Source of the DNA: Albidovulum sp.
GTDB taxonomy: Bacteria; Pseudomonadota; Alphaproteobacteria; Rhodobacterales; Rhodobacteraceae
NCBI GenBank assembly: GCA_026989275.1
Contig: JALSJQ010000025.1
Span: 62,001-126,000, forward strand
Reading direction: 5' to 3'
Length of the DNA stretch: 64,000 nucleotides
Numbering within the stretch: the first letter of the stretch is position 1; each line of letters begins with the position of its first letter. Below the pieces are notes generated by a model that saw only the letters and a program-made list of their open reading frames with translations, had not been told where the DNA came from and searched no databases. Of the stretch, positions 49,011 through 58,541 are shown piece by piece. The translations under genes were made by a program, and so were the position numbers.

Positions 49011-50681
49011 TCAGAGCGGCAGGCCGACGACGAAACGCGCGCCGAGCGGTTCGGAGGTCGGGTCCTCCTCGCCGGGGCGGATGTTCTCGGCCCAGATCAC
49101 GCCGCCATGCGCCTCGACGATCTGCTTCGAGATCGCCAGCCCGAGGCCGCTGTGATTGCCGAAATCGTCCGCCGGCCGCTGCGAATAGAAACGGCTGAAG
49201 ATCTTTTCCAGCGCCTCTTCGGGAATGCCGGGGCCCGTATCCTCGACCACGATCAGCACCCGGTCGCCCTTGCGCCGTGCCCACAGGCGGATGGCGTCGC
49301 CCGCCTCGCAGAAGGAAATGGCGTTCGAGAGCAGGTTGACCACCACCTGGGCGAGACGAGCCTCGAGCCCCTTGATGACGATGGGTTCTCCCGGCAGGTC
49401 GGTGATGAAGTCGATCCCCTTGTCCTCGGCTTCGATGCGGTGGAACTCGGCCAGTACCTCGAGCATCCTGACGAGATCGAAGGGCGCCATTTCCTCCTTC
49501 ACCAGCTCGGCATCGAGGCGCGAGGCGTTGGAGATGTCGGAAACCAGGCGATCGAGCCGCCGCACATCGTGGTCGATCACGTCGAGCAGCTTCTCGCGCT
49601 GGCTGTCGTTCTTCACATGGCGCAGGGTCGCAACCGCCGAACGAAGCGAACCCAGCGGGTTCTTGATCTCGTGGGCCACATCGGCGGCGAACTGCTCGTT
49701 GGCCTCTATGCGATCGTATAGGGCGGCGATCATCCGGCGGAAAGCGGCCGAAAGACGGCCGATCTCGTCGGGCCGATCGGAAAGATCGGGAATGCGGACC
49801 TTGCGCCGTCTGCCACCACGCCCCTTCTGCTCGTCGATGATATCGCCGCTTTCGGCAGCGGCCGCGAGATCGTTCAGCGGATTGGCGATGGTAGCGGCGA
49901 GAACGAGCGAAAGCGCGATCGAGACGATCGCGGCAATGGCGAAAAGCTGGAACAGCCGTTCGCGCTCGCGGGCGAGCGCCGCCATCAGGCTCACGCCGTC
50001 CTCGACGAAGACCACCGCCCCGGCCACGCCCTTGCCGTGGCGGATGGGCGCGGCGGCCATGGGCCGGTAGCCCCCCGGCATCTCGTCCACCCGGGCGACA
50101 ACCCGGCCGGCAAGGGCCGTGCGCGCCACGACCGGCCAGAGGGGGGGCGCATCGGCATCGATGCGCGGCTCCGAAGCCGAGAAGGGCGCCGAGAGAAGCC
50201 GCCAGATGCCGTCGAGAACCTCGGTGATGGGGGTCATGCCCGGGTCTGCCTCGGCGGGCGGTCCCTCCTTGCGCGCCGCGACGGCAAGCGCCGGATCGAC
50301 GATGATCAGCGTCCGGCCCGCCGGAAGATCGAGCCGGGCGAGAAGGCGCTCGACATCCACCCCGTCGCCGGCCGCGAGAGAGACCGGCCCTTCCGGCAGC
50401 ATCGCCTCGATGGCAGTGGCGAGGAGCTGCGCCTCGCGGGCGAGGCTGGCACGGCGATGTTCGAGGATCGAGCTGTTGTAGGGGCTGACGATGAGGATGC
50501 CGACAAGCAGCACCGCCAGCCCGAGAAGATTGTAGATGATGATCTTGCGCGCGAGCGGCGAGCGAAACGGCAAGGGCCAGCTGCGCCCCTCGGCCGGCAG
50601 CGAGGCGGCAGATCCTTTCCCGGAGGCTTCATCTCCCGGGGACACGGCTTCTCTGGGCTCTATGCCGCCGATGGCATTCAT
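49011..50681 (-). CDS. chvG: Envelope stress sensor histidine kinase ChvG
   Basis: 556 residues. A cytoplasmic N-terminus of 45 residues, TM1 about 48-65, a periplasmic domain of about 180 residues, and TM2 about 243-265 are visible. A HAMP region, an H-box ([17 protein letters not shown]337) and ATPase motifs follow ([29 protein letters not shown]). It senses acid or envelope stress and, with ChvI, is essential in several alphaproteobacteria. Its ATG overlaps the chvI stop by four bases, so it is coupled to the regulator. Confidence 0.94.
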   Translation of the reverse strand: MNAIGGIEPREAVSPGDEASGKGSAASLPAEGRSWPLPFRSPLARKIIIYNLLGLAVLLVGILIVSPYNSSILEHRRASLAREAQLLATAIEAMLPEGPVSLAAGDGVDVERLLARLDLPAGRTLIIVDPALAVAARKEGPPAEADPGMTPITEVLDGIWRLLSAPFSASEPRIDADAPPLWPVVARTALAGRVVARVDEMPGGYRPMAAAPIRHGKGVAGAVVFVEDGVSLMAALARERERLFQLFAIAAIVSIALSLVLAATIANPLNDLAAAAESGDIIDEQKGRGGRRRKVRIPDLSDRPDEIGRLSAAFRRMIAALYDRIEANEQFAADVAHEIKNPLGSLRSAVATLRHVKNDSQREKLLDVIDHDVRRLDRLVSDISNASRLDAELVKEEMAPFDLVRMLEVLAEFHRIEAEDKGIDFITDLPGEPIVIKGLEARLAQVVVNLLSNAISFCEAGDAIRLWARRKGDRVLIVVEDTGPGIPEEALEKIFSRFYSQRPADDFGNHSGLGLAISKQIVEAHGGVIWAENIRPGEEDPTSEPLGARFVVGLPL

Positions 50682-51376
50682 TCCTCGTTGTAGCGATAGC
50701 CGATGCCGTAGAGCGTCTCGATCGCCGAGAAGTCGGGATCGACCTGTCGCATCTTCTTGCGGATGCGCTTGATGTGGCTGTCAATCGTGCGGTCATCGAC
50801 ATAGACCTGTTCGCCATAGGCCACATCCATCAGCTGATCGCGGGTCTTGACGAAGCCGGGCCGCTGGGCCAGCGCCTGCAGGAGCAGGAATTCGGTCACG
50901 GTGAGATTGACCGGGTTGTCCTTCCAGGTGACGACATGGCGCAGCGGATCCATGGTCAGGGAACCGCGCACGAGGATCTCGGCCTTCTCCTCGGGCGCCT
51001 CGGCCTTCTCGGCCGCTTCCTTGCGGCGCAGGATCGCCCGGATGCGCTCGACCAGGAGCCGCTGGGAAAAGGGCTTCTTCACATAGTCGTCCGCCCCCAT
51101 GCGCAGCCCCAGCACCTCGTCGATCTCGTCATCCTTCGAGGTGAGGAAGATCACCGGCAGCTGGCTTTTCTGGCGGATGCGGGCCAGGAGGTCCATCCCG
51201 TCCATGCGCGGCATCTTGATGTCGAGCACGGCCATGTCCGGCATGCGGCGGTTGAAGGCTTCGAGCGCGGTGACCCCGTCATTGTAGGTCTCGACTTCGA
51301 AGCCCTCGGCCTCCAGCGTCATCGACACGGAAGTGAGAATGTTGCGATCATCGTCAACGAGAGCAATTCTCGCCAT
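50678..51376 (-). CDS. chvI: Response regulator ChvI
   Basis: 232 residues, OmpR type. Receiver: [18 protein letters not shown], phospho-acceptor Asp in [15 protein letters not shown] (D52), and KKPF for the Lys. The winged helix ends [20 protein letters not shown] and [13 protein letters not shown] clear AAGGAG leader precedes the ATG. It heads the chvI-chvG-hprK-rapZ-EIIA-HPr-acyltransferase run and is divergent from pckA, as in rhizobia and Rhodobacter. Confidence 0.96.
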   Translation of the reverse strand: MARIALVDDDRNILTSVSMTLEAEGFEVETYNDGVTALEAFNRRMPDMAVLDIKMPRMDGMDLLARIRQKSQLPVIFLTSKDDEIDEVLGLRMGADDYVKKPFSQRLLVERIRAILRRKEAAEKAEAPEEKAEILVRGSLTMDPLRHVVTWKDNPVNLTVTEFLLLQALAQRPGFVKTRDQLMDVAYGEQVYVDDRTIDSHIKRIRKKMRQVDPDFSAIETLYGIGYRYNEE

Positions 51377-51711
51377 GGCGATGCTCCTTCTGCTCGAGCG
51401 GCTCCTGCCGCTTCATTGATCTGCCTGCCTCTTTTTGAACATGATAATCTCCTCTTTTGCGCCCCAAGGCAAGCTTTTCCGCGCGGATCCTTCCGTTGCC
51501 GCCGGCCGCACCTCGCTGCCCGCTTCATGCCACAGGAAAGTTGACAACCCGTTACCGGCGCCCCGCAAAATAGAACGATACTGATTTCGATGGAAAATTT
51601 CCCCCGCGGCGGCGGTTTTCGCACCCGGCCGGCCATGCTATAGGGAGCCAGCGGCTCAGGCCCGGGCCGCAGATGTCAACAGCCTTTCAAGGGCTTGAGG
51701 AGAGCTTGCAG
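51377..51711. other. Divergent regulatory region chvI / pckA
   Basis: 335 bases between two divergent genes. The left half holds a likely chvI promoter (51444-51472). For pckA a perfect TTGACA lies at 51541-51546, with CAAAAT 19 bases downstream as the best but poorly spaced -10; GTTGACAAC there is also a short palindrome. A second candidate, TATAGG (51639-51644), lies 68 bases before the pckA ATG. No small gene is seen. Binding of one regulator, possibly ChvI itself, to both sides is plausible but not shown. Confidence 0.45.
51444..51472 (-). promoter_or_regulatory. Candidate chvI promoter
   Basis: On the minus strand, TTGCCT (complement of 51467-51472) and GATTAT (complement of 51444-51449) are separated by 17 bases, four matches of six to each consensus box. 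The leader to the chvI ATG would be about 60 bases. Confidence 0.4.
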
Positions 51712-53322
51712 ATGACCGAAAACATGCCGAAAGGGCGTGTCAACCCCGCCTTCACACTCGAAAGCCAGGGCATTTCCGGCCCCGCCGTCGTCCATTACAA
51801 CCTGCTCGAACCCCATCTCGTCGAGGCCGCGCTGCGCCAGTCCGAGGGTTTTCTCGGCATCGGCGGCCCGCTCCTCGTGCGCACCGGCAGCCATACCGGA
51901 CGTTCGCCGAAGGACAAGTTCGTCGTCCGAACGCCGTCGGTCGAGGACAAGATCTGGTGGGAGAACAACCAGCCGATGGAGCCCGAAGCCTTCGACCGGC
52001 TCCATGCCGACATGCTGGCGCACATGGAAGGGGGCGAGATCTTCGTCGAGGATCTCCATGCCGGCGCCGATCCGCGCTATCGGGTCAATGTGCGGATGCT
52101 GAGCGAGCTTGCCTGGCACGCGCTCTTCAACCGCCATCTTCTGCGGCGGCCGGCCCGCGAGGAGCTCGACGACTTCACTGCCGAATACACCGTCATCAAC
52201 CTGCCGTCCTTCAAGGCCGATCCGGCAAGGCATGGCTGCCGCTCGGAAACGGTGATCGCCCTCAATTTCGACAGGAAGCTGATCCTGATCGGCGGCACCG
52301 CCTATGCCGGCGAGAACAAGAAGTCGATCTTCACCCTGATGAACTATCTCCTGCCCGAGAAGAACGTGATGCCGATGCACTGCTCGGCCAACCACGCTCC
52401 GGGAGACGAGAACGACGTCGCCATCTTCTTCGGCCTTTCCGGCACCGGCAAGACCACCCTGTCGGCCGACACCTCGCGGGTGCTGATCGGCGATGACGAG
52501 CACGGCTGGTCCGATCAGGGCACCTTCAATTTCGAGGGCGGCTGCTACGCCAAGACCATCAACCTCTCGCCCGAGGCCGAACCCGAGATCTACGCCACCA
52601 CGAAGAAGTTCGCCACCATCGTCGAGAACATGGTGTTCGACCCCGAGACCCGAGAGATCGACTTCTCCGACGACAGCATCACCGCCAACACGCGCGCGGC
52701 CTACCCGCTGCACTACATCTCGAACGCCTCGTCCACCGGCATGGCCGGCATTCCGCGCAACGTGGTGATGCTCACGGCCGACGCCTTCGGCGTGCTGCCG
52801 CCGATCGCGCGGCTGAGCCCTGCGCAGGCGATGTATCACTTCCTCTCGGGCTTCACCGCCAAAGTCGCCGGCACCGAGCAGGGCGTGACCGAACCCGAAC
52901 CCACCTTCTCGACCTGCTTCGGCGCTCCCTTCATGCCGCGCCGCCCCGAAGTCTATGGCAACCTCCTGCGCGAGAAGATCAACGAGAGCGGCGCGCGCTG
53001 CTGGCTGGTCAATACCGGCTGGACCGGCGGGCCCTACGGCATCGGCCACCGCATGCCGATCAAGGCCACGCGGGCGCTGCTTTCCGCCGCTCTCGAAGGC
53101 AGGCTCGACGGGGTGGATTACCGGACCGACCCGAATTTCGGCTTCGAGGTGCCGGTGTCGGTGCCCGGCGTCGATGACAGCCTGCTCGATCCCCGCTCCA
53201 CCTGGAGCGACCCTGCCGCCTACGACGCGCAGGCCCGCAAGCTGGTGAAGATGTTTGCCGACAATTTCACCCAGTTCATGGCTTACGTGGACGAGGAGGT
53301 GAAGGCCGTCGCCATCGGCTGA
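51712..53322 (+). CDS. pckA: Phosphoenolpyruvate carboxykinase (ATP)
   Basis: 536 residues. Makes PEP from oxaloacetate in gluconeogenesis. Landmarks are the arginine and substrate loop [28 protein letters not shown], the P-loop [15 protein letters not shown], the metal-binding [20 protein letters not shown] in outline, and [17 protein letters not shown]. The start [10 protein letters not shown] is set by GAGGAG; the ATG at 51673 would add 13 residues. In rhizobia pckA and chvI are divergent neighbours and ChvI/PTS affects pckA; the same layout is seen here. A tandem repeat and a terminator follow the stop. Confidence 0.98.
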   Translation: MTENMPKGRVNPAFTLESQGISGPAVVHYNLLEPHLVEAALRQSEGFLGIGGPLLVRTGSHTGRSPKDKFVVRTPSVEDKIWWENNQPMEPEAFDRLHADMLAHMEGGEIFVEDLHAGADPRYRVNVRMLSELAWHALFNRHLLRRPAREELDDFTAEYTVINLPSFKADPARHGCRSETVIALNFDRKLILIGGTAYAGENKKSIFTLMNYLLPEKNVMPMHCSANHAPGDENDVAIFFGLSGTGKTTLSADTSRVLIGDDEHGWSDQGTFNFEGGCYAKTINLSPEAEPEIYATTKKFATIVENMVFDPETREIDFSDDSITANTRAAYPLHYISNASSTGMAGIPRNVVMLTADAFGVLPPIARLSPAQAMYHFLSGFTAKVAGTEQGVTEPEPTFSTCFGAPFMPRRPEVYGNLLREKINESGARCWLVNTGWTGGPYGIGHRMPIKATRALLSAALEGRLDGVDYRTDPNFGFEVPVSVPGVDDSLLDPRSTWSDPAAYDAQARKLVKMFADNFTQFMAYVDEEVKAVAIG

Positions 53323-53326
53323 GCGG

Positions 53327-53366
53327 TGCCGCGCCTCAAACTGCCGCGCCTCAAACTGCCGCGCCC
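53327..53366 (+). repeat. 15-bp tandem repeat, 2.67 copies
   Basis: TGCCGCGCCTCAAAC occurs at 53327-53341 and 53342-53356, and the first nine bases plus one recur at 53357-53366, entering the left arm of the pckA terminator. It starts four bases after the pckA stop. Slippage is the likely origin. Confidence 0.85.
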
Positions 53367-53387
53367 CGCCCTCCGGCGGGGCGTTTT
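53362..53387 (+). terminator. Intrinsic terminator after pckA
   Basis: CGCCCCGCC (53362-53370) and GGCGGGGCG (53375-53383) form a perfect 9-bp stem around CTCC, followed by TTTT (53384-53387). Confidence 0.9.
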
Positions 53388-53456
53388 CCTTTCGGGCATC
53401 CTCGCCCCGCCGGATGCCGCCCCGGGCCTGCCCCGAAAGCGGCCGCCTTGAAGGGC

Positions 53457-54284
53457 TCAGAAGAGAAGGCCGATGCCGCGGCGCATGATGTTGACCCCGA
53501 CGACGAGCAGCACCAGAAGCGTCAGCTTGCGGAAGCGGCCCTGGTCGATCCGGTCGTGGAAGTGCAGGCCGATCCTCTGGCCGAGGAGAACCGGCAGCAG
53601 CATCAGAAAGGAGAAGGGCAGCGTGGTCCTGTCGAGAACGCCCGAATGCAGATGGGCAGAGAAGAGCACGATCGAGCCCAGAAGGAAGGTCACCCCCTGC
53701 ACGCGCACCTGTTCGACCTTCGGCAGATCGAGCGCGAGGAGATAGAGGATCAGCGGCGGCCCCCAGACGCCGGAGATGCCGCCGATCATTCCCCCGATCA
53801 CGCCGAGGACGACTTCCAGGGCAATGTTGCGCCCGCGGGCAAGATGCGGCCGCCACCCCAGCAGCTGGATGGCGCAGAAGAAGACGATGAAAGCGCCAAG
53901 ACCGAGGAAGAAGGCCGGCTCGGGGATCGACCGCATCAGCAATGCACTGACATAGATCCCGGCAAAGAGCACGGTATTGAAGGGCAGGAAGGCCCGGAGC
54001 GACCGCAGCGCCGCGGCCGGCCCCTGCCGCAGACTCTGGAGGATGTTGGTTGCCACCGAGGGAACGATCAGCCCGGCCAGGGCGATCTCGGGCGGCAGGA
54101 AGGAACCGAGACCCGAGACGAGGATCATCGGCAGGGCGAACCCCACCATCCCCTTGACGAAGCCCGCAAGAAGACCGATCGCCAGGGCAAGCGCCAGGCT
54201 TTCGGGGGACAGCAGGGGAGAGAAATCGCCAAGCAACAATCTTTTTCCCGCTACCGATTTATGCGCACCATTGTTGCGCTGCAT
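53457..54284 (-). CDS. Sulfite exporter TauE/SafE family protein
   Basis: 275 residues with about eight transmembrane segments in the two-repeat TauE/SafE arrangement: AIGLLAGFVKGMVGFALPMI early, and GGMIGGISGVWGPPLILYLL in the second half. Family members export sulfite, sulfoacetate or other organic anions; the substrate is not known. The ATG at 54284 is uncertain: no ribosome-binding site is seen, and TTG codons at 54290 or downstream are possible. It converges with pckA and is divergent from the mcd gene. Confidence 0.85.
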   Translation of the reverse strand: MQRNNGAHKSVAGKRLLLGDFSPLLSPESLALALAIGLLAGFVKGMVGFALPMILVSGLGSFLPPEIALAGLIVPSVATNILQSLRQGPAAALRSLRAFLPFNTVLFAGIYVSALLMRSIPEPAFFLGLGAFIVFFCAIQLLGWRPHLARGRNIALEVVLGVIGGMIGGISGVWGPPLILYLLALDLPKVEQVRVQGVTFLLGSIVLFSAHLHSGVLDRTTLPFSFLMLLPVLLGQRIGLHFHDRIDQGRFRKLTLLVLLVVGVNIMRRGIGLLF

Positions 54285-54364
54285 GCGCAAAGCCGCTATG
54301 CAGCATCCGATCCGGCCGCACTGCCGTGCGCCTTCCCTTCAACCCGAACCGGCGAGGAGAGACA

Positions 54365-56023
54365 ATGACCGAAGCGCTCGTCCCGAACCTCATCGAGACC
54401 GGCCGCGCGGCCGTGGCGGATGCCGCGAACTGGCTCGACGCGGCCACGGCAGGGTTGAGAGCCGCGCTCGCACCGGAAGGGAAGGTCGATCCGGCGCGCC
54501 TCGCGCGAGAACAGACCGCGGCCCATGCGCTGGCCTGGGCCGCGACCGTTGTCGAGAGCCTGCGGCAGATGCAGGGCTGGGCCGAGCGGCTGGACGAAGC
54601 GGGCGAGCTTGGCGAGACCGAGCGGCTGCTCTATCAGATCGCCCTTGGCGAATACCTCGCCCAGCTCGGGGGTGGCATTCCCATGAGCCAGGGGGAGATG
54701 GCCCGCCCCGCCGATCTCGGCACAACGGCGGACGGGCTCGACACGCCGGCCATCGCCACGCTCGCCCGGCAGGGCAACACCCCCGCCGCGCGACGGCGCC
54801 TCGTCGCGCTGATGCAGGCGCAGGAGGGCGCTCCCACCTTCGGGCGAACCGGGCTCGACGAGGAGCTCGAGATGATTCGCGACCAGTTCCGCCGCTTCAC
54901 CGAGGAGAAGGTCGCACCCCATGCCCATGACTGGCACCTCGCCGACGCGCTGATCCCGATGGAGCTCGTCCACGAAATGGCCGAGATGGGCGTCTTCGGG
55001 CTGACCATCCCCGAAGAGCATGGCGGTTTCGGTCTCTCGAAAGCGGCGATGTGCGTCGTGTCCGAGGAGCTGTCCCGCGGCTGGATCGGAGTCGGCTCGC
55101 TCGGCACGCGTTCCGAGATCGCCGCCGAGCTGATCCTCGGCGGGGGCACCGAGGCACAGAAGGAGAAGTGGTTGCCGCGGATCGCCTCGGGGGAAATCCT
55201 ACCGACCGCCGTTTTCACCGAACCCAATACCGGCTCCGATCTCGGCAGCCTCGCCACCCGCGCCATGCGCGAGGGCGATACCTGGCGCATCACCGGCAAC
55301 AAGACCTGGATCACCCATGCCGCCCGCGCCTCGCTGATGACGGTGCTGGCTCGGACCGATCCCGAAAGCCGCAACTGGCGCGGCCTCTCGATGTTCCTTG
55401 CCGAGAAGACTCCCGGCACCGACGCCGATCCCTTCCCCGATCCGGGCATCACCGGCGGCGAGATCCCCGTCCTCGGCTATCGCGGCATGAAGGAATACGA
55501 GCTCGCCTTCGACGGCTTCCCGGTGCCCGCGGAGAATCTCCTCGGAGAGGTCGAAGGGCAGGGGTTCAAGCAGCTGATGCGCACCTTCGAGAGCGCACGC
55601 ATCCAGACCGCCGGCCGGGCGATCGGTGTCGCCCAGTCCGCACTCGACGTCGCCCTGCGCTATGCCCAGGAGCGCAAACAGTTCGGCCAGCCGCTGATCG
55701 CATTCCCGCGCGTGTTCTCGAAGCTGGCAATGATGGCGGTCGAGATCATGGTCGCACGGCAGCTGACCTATTTTTCCGCCCGCGAGAAGGACCAGGGGCG
55801 GCGCTGCGATCTCGAGGCGGGCATGGCCAAGCTTCTCGGCGCACGCGTGGCCTGGGCCGCTGCCGACAATGCCGTGCAGATCCACGGCGGCAACGGTTTC
55901 GCGACGGAATACCCCGTCTCCCGCATTCTCTGCGACGCGCGGATCCTCAACATCTTCGAAGGCGCCGCCGAAATCCAGGCCCAGGTGATTGCCCGTCGGC
56001 TGCTCGAATCCCCCTCTCCATGA
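54365..56023 (+). CDS. mcd: (2S)-methylsuccinyl-CoA dehydrogenase (acyl-CoA dehydrogenase family)
   Basis: 552 residues, much longer than ordinary acyl-CoA dehydrogenases (about 380) because of an N-terminal extension of about 160 residues, as in methylsuccinyl-CoA dehydrogenase. The FAD-enzyme core has FGLTIPEEHGGFGLS, TEPNTGSDLGSLATRA, GNKTWITHAARASLM and GYRGMKEYELAFDGF; the end has QIHGGNGFATEYPVSRI and FEGAAEIQAQ. Mcd oxidises methylsuccinyl-CoA to mesaconyl-CoA in the ethylmalonyl-CoA pathway for acetate and C2 assimilation. The start follows GAGGAGAG. The other pathway genes (ccr, ecm, mch) are not in the window, which is common. Confidence 0.88.
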   Translation: MTEALVPNLIETGRAAVADAANWLDAATAGLRAALAPEGKVDPARLAREQTAAHALAWAATVVESLRQMQGWAERLDEAGELGETERLLYQIALGEYLAQLGGGIPMSQGEMARPADLGTTADGLDTPAIATLARQGNTPAARRRLVALMQAQEGAPTFGRTGLDEELEMIRDQFRRFTEEKVAPHAHDWHLADALIPMELVHEMAEMGVFGLTIPEEHGGFGLSKAAMCVVSEELSRGWIGVGSLGTRSEIAAELILGGGTEAQKEKWLPRIASGEILPTAVFTEPNTGSDLGSLATRAMREGDTWRITGNKTWITHAARASLMTVLARTDPESRNWRGLSMFLAEKTPGTDADPFPDPGITGGEIPVLGYRGMKEYELAFDGFPVPAENLLGEVEGQGFKQLMRTFESARIQTAGRAIGVAQSALDVALRYAQERKQFGQPLIAFPRVFSKLAMMAVEIMVARQLTYFSAREKDQGRRCDLEAGMAKLLGARVAWAAADNAVQIHGGNGFATEYPVSRILCDARILNIFEGAAEIQAQVIARRLLESPSP

Positions 56024-56358
56024 GCCGACAGCCCATGCGCATCGCGCCATGAGCCACGCTCCGGGGGCAAACGGCCTCGAACACACTCCTGGCCCGGACG
56101 GTCAGCCACGAGAGACATTTCCCGCCCCTCGGGGGCCTTCCCGTGCGCTCATCCGGCCTTTCCCATGTCGTTTGTCGTGCCGAGCTTTTCCTGCGTGTTT
56201 CTGGTGTTCGTGCCTCCGTTTCCGTTCGAATCGGGCTGATTCTGCCGCCCATTCGTGAACAAATCCTCAACACACCCGAAAATCGGCGCCTGCCCCAGCG
56301 GGGGGCGGAGTATCCGCGAAAGGACGGGGGAATGCCTGCCGCAAGCCCCCCTGAAGCT
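56024..56358. other. Convergent intergenic region, mcd / recO, with imperfect hairpin
   Basis: No gene is recognised. An imperfect hairpin spans 56224-56260: CGAAT/ATTCG (56227-56231 with 56251-56255), GTT/AAC at the base, and GGGC/GCCC in the upper stem. It encloses two GANTC sites in inverted orientation (GAATC 56228-56232, GATTC 56238-56242). No T-run follows. The stretch around 56160-56225 is pyrimidine-rich and lower in GC than the genes on either side. Confidence 0.4.
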
Positions 56359-57099
56359 TCACATGCCGCCATCCCTTGCGCGCACCAGCCGCGTCACGAA
56401 CCGTTCGCGGGCCGGGGGCAGCGGGCGATTGCCGAGGGCCGGTGCCAGATGATGGAGGAGGAAATGGCCCGTGATCTCGAGCCCAGCGGCAATTTCGCCC
56501 AGATGTGCCGCCGGCTCTCCGAGCAGCACCGGCGGGAGCGGCAGAAGCCTGTCGGTCCAGTTGCCGGCGCCTTCCCGGGTCACGGCGCGGCCGGTCCTGG
56601 GCGAGACATGGGTGAGGCCTTCGCGCCGCCCTGTCACCGCACAGCGCGACAGATCGAGCCCGAACCCCATCTCCTCGAGAAGGGCGAGCTCCCACAGAAG
56701 GTAGAGCTGGGGCCATTCCGCAACGCGGCCCATCGCTCCGATCACCCCGAGGGAGCGGCGATAGAGCCCGGCATGGGGCTGCCGCTCGGGCAGGGTGAAG
56801 AGGAGAAGCCCCGTCAGCGACTGAAGCGCCGCCAGCGCCAGCGCATCGTCCATGAGACGCGCGGCGACATTCTCGAGCGGCTCGACCGCAAAGCGGCCGA
56901 GCTGGTTTTCGAGCCGCCCGTGCCATTCGAGCGCGACCCGGTTGCCCGGTTGCAGCACGGGCCGCATCCGCCGCGACTGGCCGCCGTGCACGAGGCCGGC
57001 ATGGCGGCCACGGCTTTCGGTGAACACTTCGAGCACCGCCCCGCTTTCGCCGTGAGGGCGCATCTCGAGCACGATGCCTTCGCCCCGCCACTCCATCAT
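56359..57099 (-). CDS. recO: DNA repair protein RecO
   Basis: 246 residues. The N-terminal OB-fold region is MEWRGEGIVLEMRPHGESGAVLEVFTE in outline, with GLVHGGQSRRMRPVLQPGN, and the helical part contains LFTLPERQPHAGLYR. RecO loads RecA on single-stranded DNA with RecR. The start ATGATG has GGAGG three to six bases upstream, and the first ATG overlaps the DUF1491 stop by four bases. The zinc Cys residues of some RecO proteins are absent; only one Cys remains. Last gene of the rel-to-recO run. Confidence 0.93.
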   Translation of the reverse strand: MMEWRGEGIVLEMRPHGESGAVLEVFTESRGRHAGLVHGGQSRRMRPVLQPGNRVALEWHGRLENQLGRFAVEPLENVAARLMDDALALAALQSLTGLLLFTLPERQPHAGLYRRSLGVIGAMGRVAEWPQLYLLWELALLEEMGFGLDLSRCAVTGRREGLTHVSPRTGRAVTREGAGNWTDRLLPLPPVLLGEPAAHLGEIAAGLEITGHFLLHHLAPALGNRPLPPARERFVTRLVRARDGGM

Positions 57100-57437
57100 C
57101 CGCCTCCGCCGAAGCCGGCCCCTTCGTCGAGGAAATGCCGCCCTTCGCGGTCCTCGATCTCGATCACCCAGAGATCACGATCACGCTCGCACTGGCGGGC
57201 GATGGCCGCCTCGATGCGCCGGTCTTCCCCTTCGAGCATCTTCACCCAGCCGGGGGATCCGTCGAGCGTGTTCATGCGCTGGTAGAGCGCGGCGTGGCCA
57301 TCGAGCCGGTTGACCTTGACGAGCACCGCCCCGGCCACCGGATCGCCACGCGCGACCACGAAGGACGGAATGCCCATCATCGCCAGCCGCCGCATGTGGG
57401 CCTGCACCCAGATCCCGGAAGCGAGGCGGGGCTCCAT
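57096..57437 (-). CDS. DUF1491 family protein
   Basis: 113 residues. Family pattern: EPRLASGIWVQAHMRRL, SFVVARGDPVAGAVLVKVN, and DLWVIEIEDREGRHFLDE near the end. Found in alphaproteobacteria between era and recO; the function is unknown. The protein is soluble with a glycine-rich tail. It overlaps recO by four bases and starts three bases after the era stop, so it is co-translated with both. Confidence 0.88.
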   Translation of the reverse strand: MEPRLASGIWVQAHMRRLAMMGIPSFVVARGDPVAGAVLVKVNRLDGHAALYQRMNTLDGSPGWVKMLEGEDRRIEAAIARQCERDRDLWVIEIEDREGRHFLDEGAGFGGGG

Positions 57438-57440
57438 GGC

Positions 57441-58541
57441 TCAGCCGTCCGAGATGTCGAGGCCGATGCTGGCGTAGCGCTCGGCCTCTTCCTGCCAGCC
57501 GGGACGCACCTTGACGGTCAGGAAGAGGTGCACCTTGCGGCCGAGGAAGTCGGCCAGCTCGAGCCGCGCGGCCCGCGAAACGGCTTTGATGGTCGCGCCG
57601 CCCTTGCCGAGCACGATGCCCTTGTGCCCGTCCCGCATCACATAGACGATCTGATCGACCCAGACGGAACCGTCGCGCCGTTCCTCCCAGTTCTCCGTCT
57701 CGACCGTCAGCTGATAGGGGATCTCCTCATGGAGCCGCAGCATCAGCTTTTCGCGGGTGATCTCGGCGGCAAGCAGCCGCAGCGGCGCATCGGCGATCTG
57801 GTCCTCTGGATAGAGCCACGGCCCCTCGGGCATGACCTCGGCGAGCCAGTCGAGAAGGTCGTCGGTGCCGTCGCCCTTCTCGGCCGAGATCATGAAGACC
57901 CTCTCGAACGGATAGAGCGCCCCAAGCTCGGCCGCGAGCGGCAGGAGCCGGGCCGGCCGCGTCCGGTCGATCTTGTTGATGGCCACGGCCACGCGACTGC
58001 GTTTCGGCAACCGCTCCTCGAGCGCGGCGACGATCTGGCGCACGCCTTCGGTCACGCCCTTCTGCGCCTCGACGAGAAGCACCACCGCATCGGCATCGCC
58101 GGCACCGCCCCAGGCGGCCGAAACCATCGCCCGGTCGAGTCGCCGCTTCGGGCGAAAGAGCCCCGGCGTATCGACGAAGACGATCTGGGCGTTCCCGTGA
58201 ATCGTGATGCCCCGGATCGGCGTGCGCGTGGTCTGCACCTTGTGGGTGACGATCGACACCTTGGCGCCGACGAGCCGGTTCGTGAGCGTCGACTTGCCGG
58301 CATTGGGCTCGCCGATGAAGGCGGCAAAGCCCGCACGGGTCTTCCCGGCAGGCGCGTCTTTCACCGAGGTGATCGCGCCTTCCGGTCGCGCCTGCGCCGG
58401 GGTCACTCCCTGCACGCTCCCCTGCGCCGCTTCGTCCGACAGGCCCGCCACATCCGCGGGATCCGCCGAGACGGAAGGATGCGGCGCTCCCTCCCCGGCC
58501 GCTGCCGGCATCGGCCGCGGCTTCTCGTCCCTACGCGCCAT
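57441..58541 (-). CDS. era: GTPase Era with N-terminal extension
   Basis: 366 residues. G-domain motifs: G1 [16 protein letters not shown] (about 76-91), G3 [12 protein letters not shown]4 [10 protein letters not shown]5 ISAEKGDG. The C-terminal KH domain ends [21 protein letters not shown]. Era binds 16S rRNA and helps assemble the small subunit. The start overlaps rnc by 11 bases. From the MARRDEKP start, about 68 residues rich in Ala, Pro, Glu and Gly precede the G domain; typical Era proteins begin almost directly with it. A start at 58511 would still leave nearly 60 extra residues. Confidence 0.93.
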   Translation of the reverse strand: MARRDEKPRPMPAAAGEGAPHPSVSADPADVAGLSDEAAQGSVQGVTPAQARPEGAITSVKDAPAGKTRAGFAAFIGEPNAGKSTLTNRLVGAKVSIVTHKVQTTRTPIRGITIHGNAQIVFVDTPGLFRPKRRLDRAMVSAAWGGAGDADAVVLLVEAQKGVTEGVRQIVAALEERLPKRSRVAVAINKIDRTRPARLLPLAAELGALYPFERVFMISAEKGDGTDDLLDWLAEVMPEGPWLYPEDQIADAPLRLLAAEITREKLMLRLHEEIPYQLTVETENWEERRDGSVWVDQIVYVMRDGHKGIVLGKGGATIKAVSRAARLELADFLGRKVHLFLTVKVRPGWQEEAERYASIGLDISDG

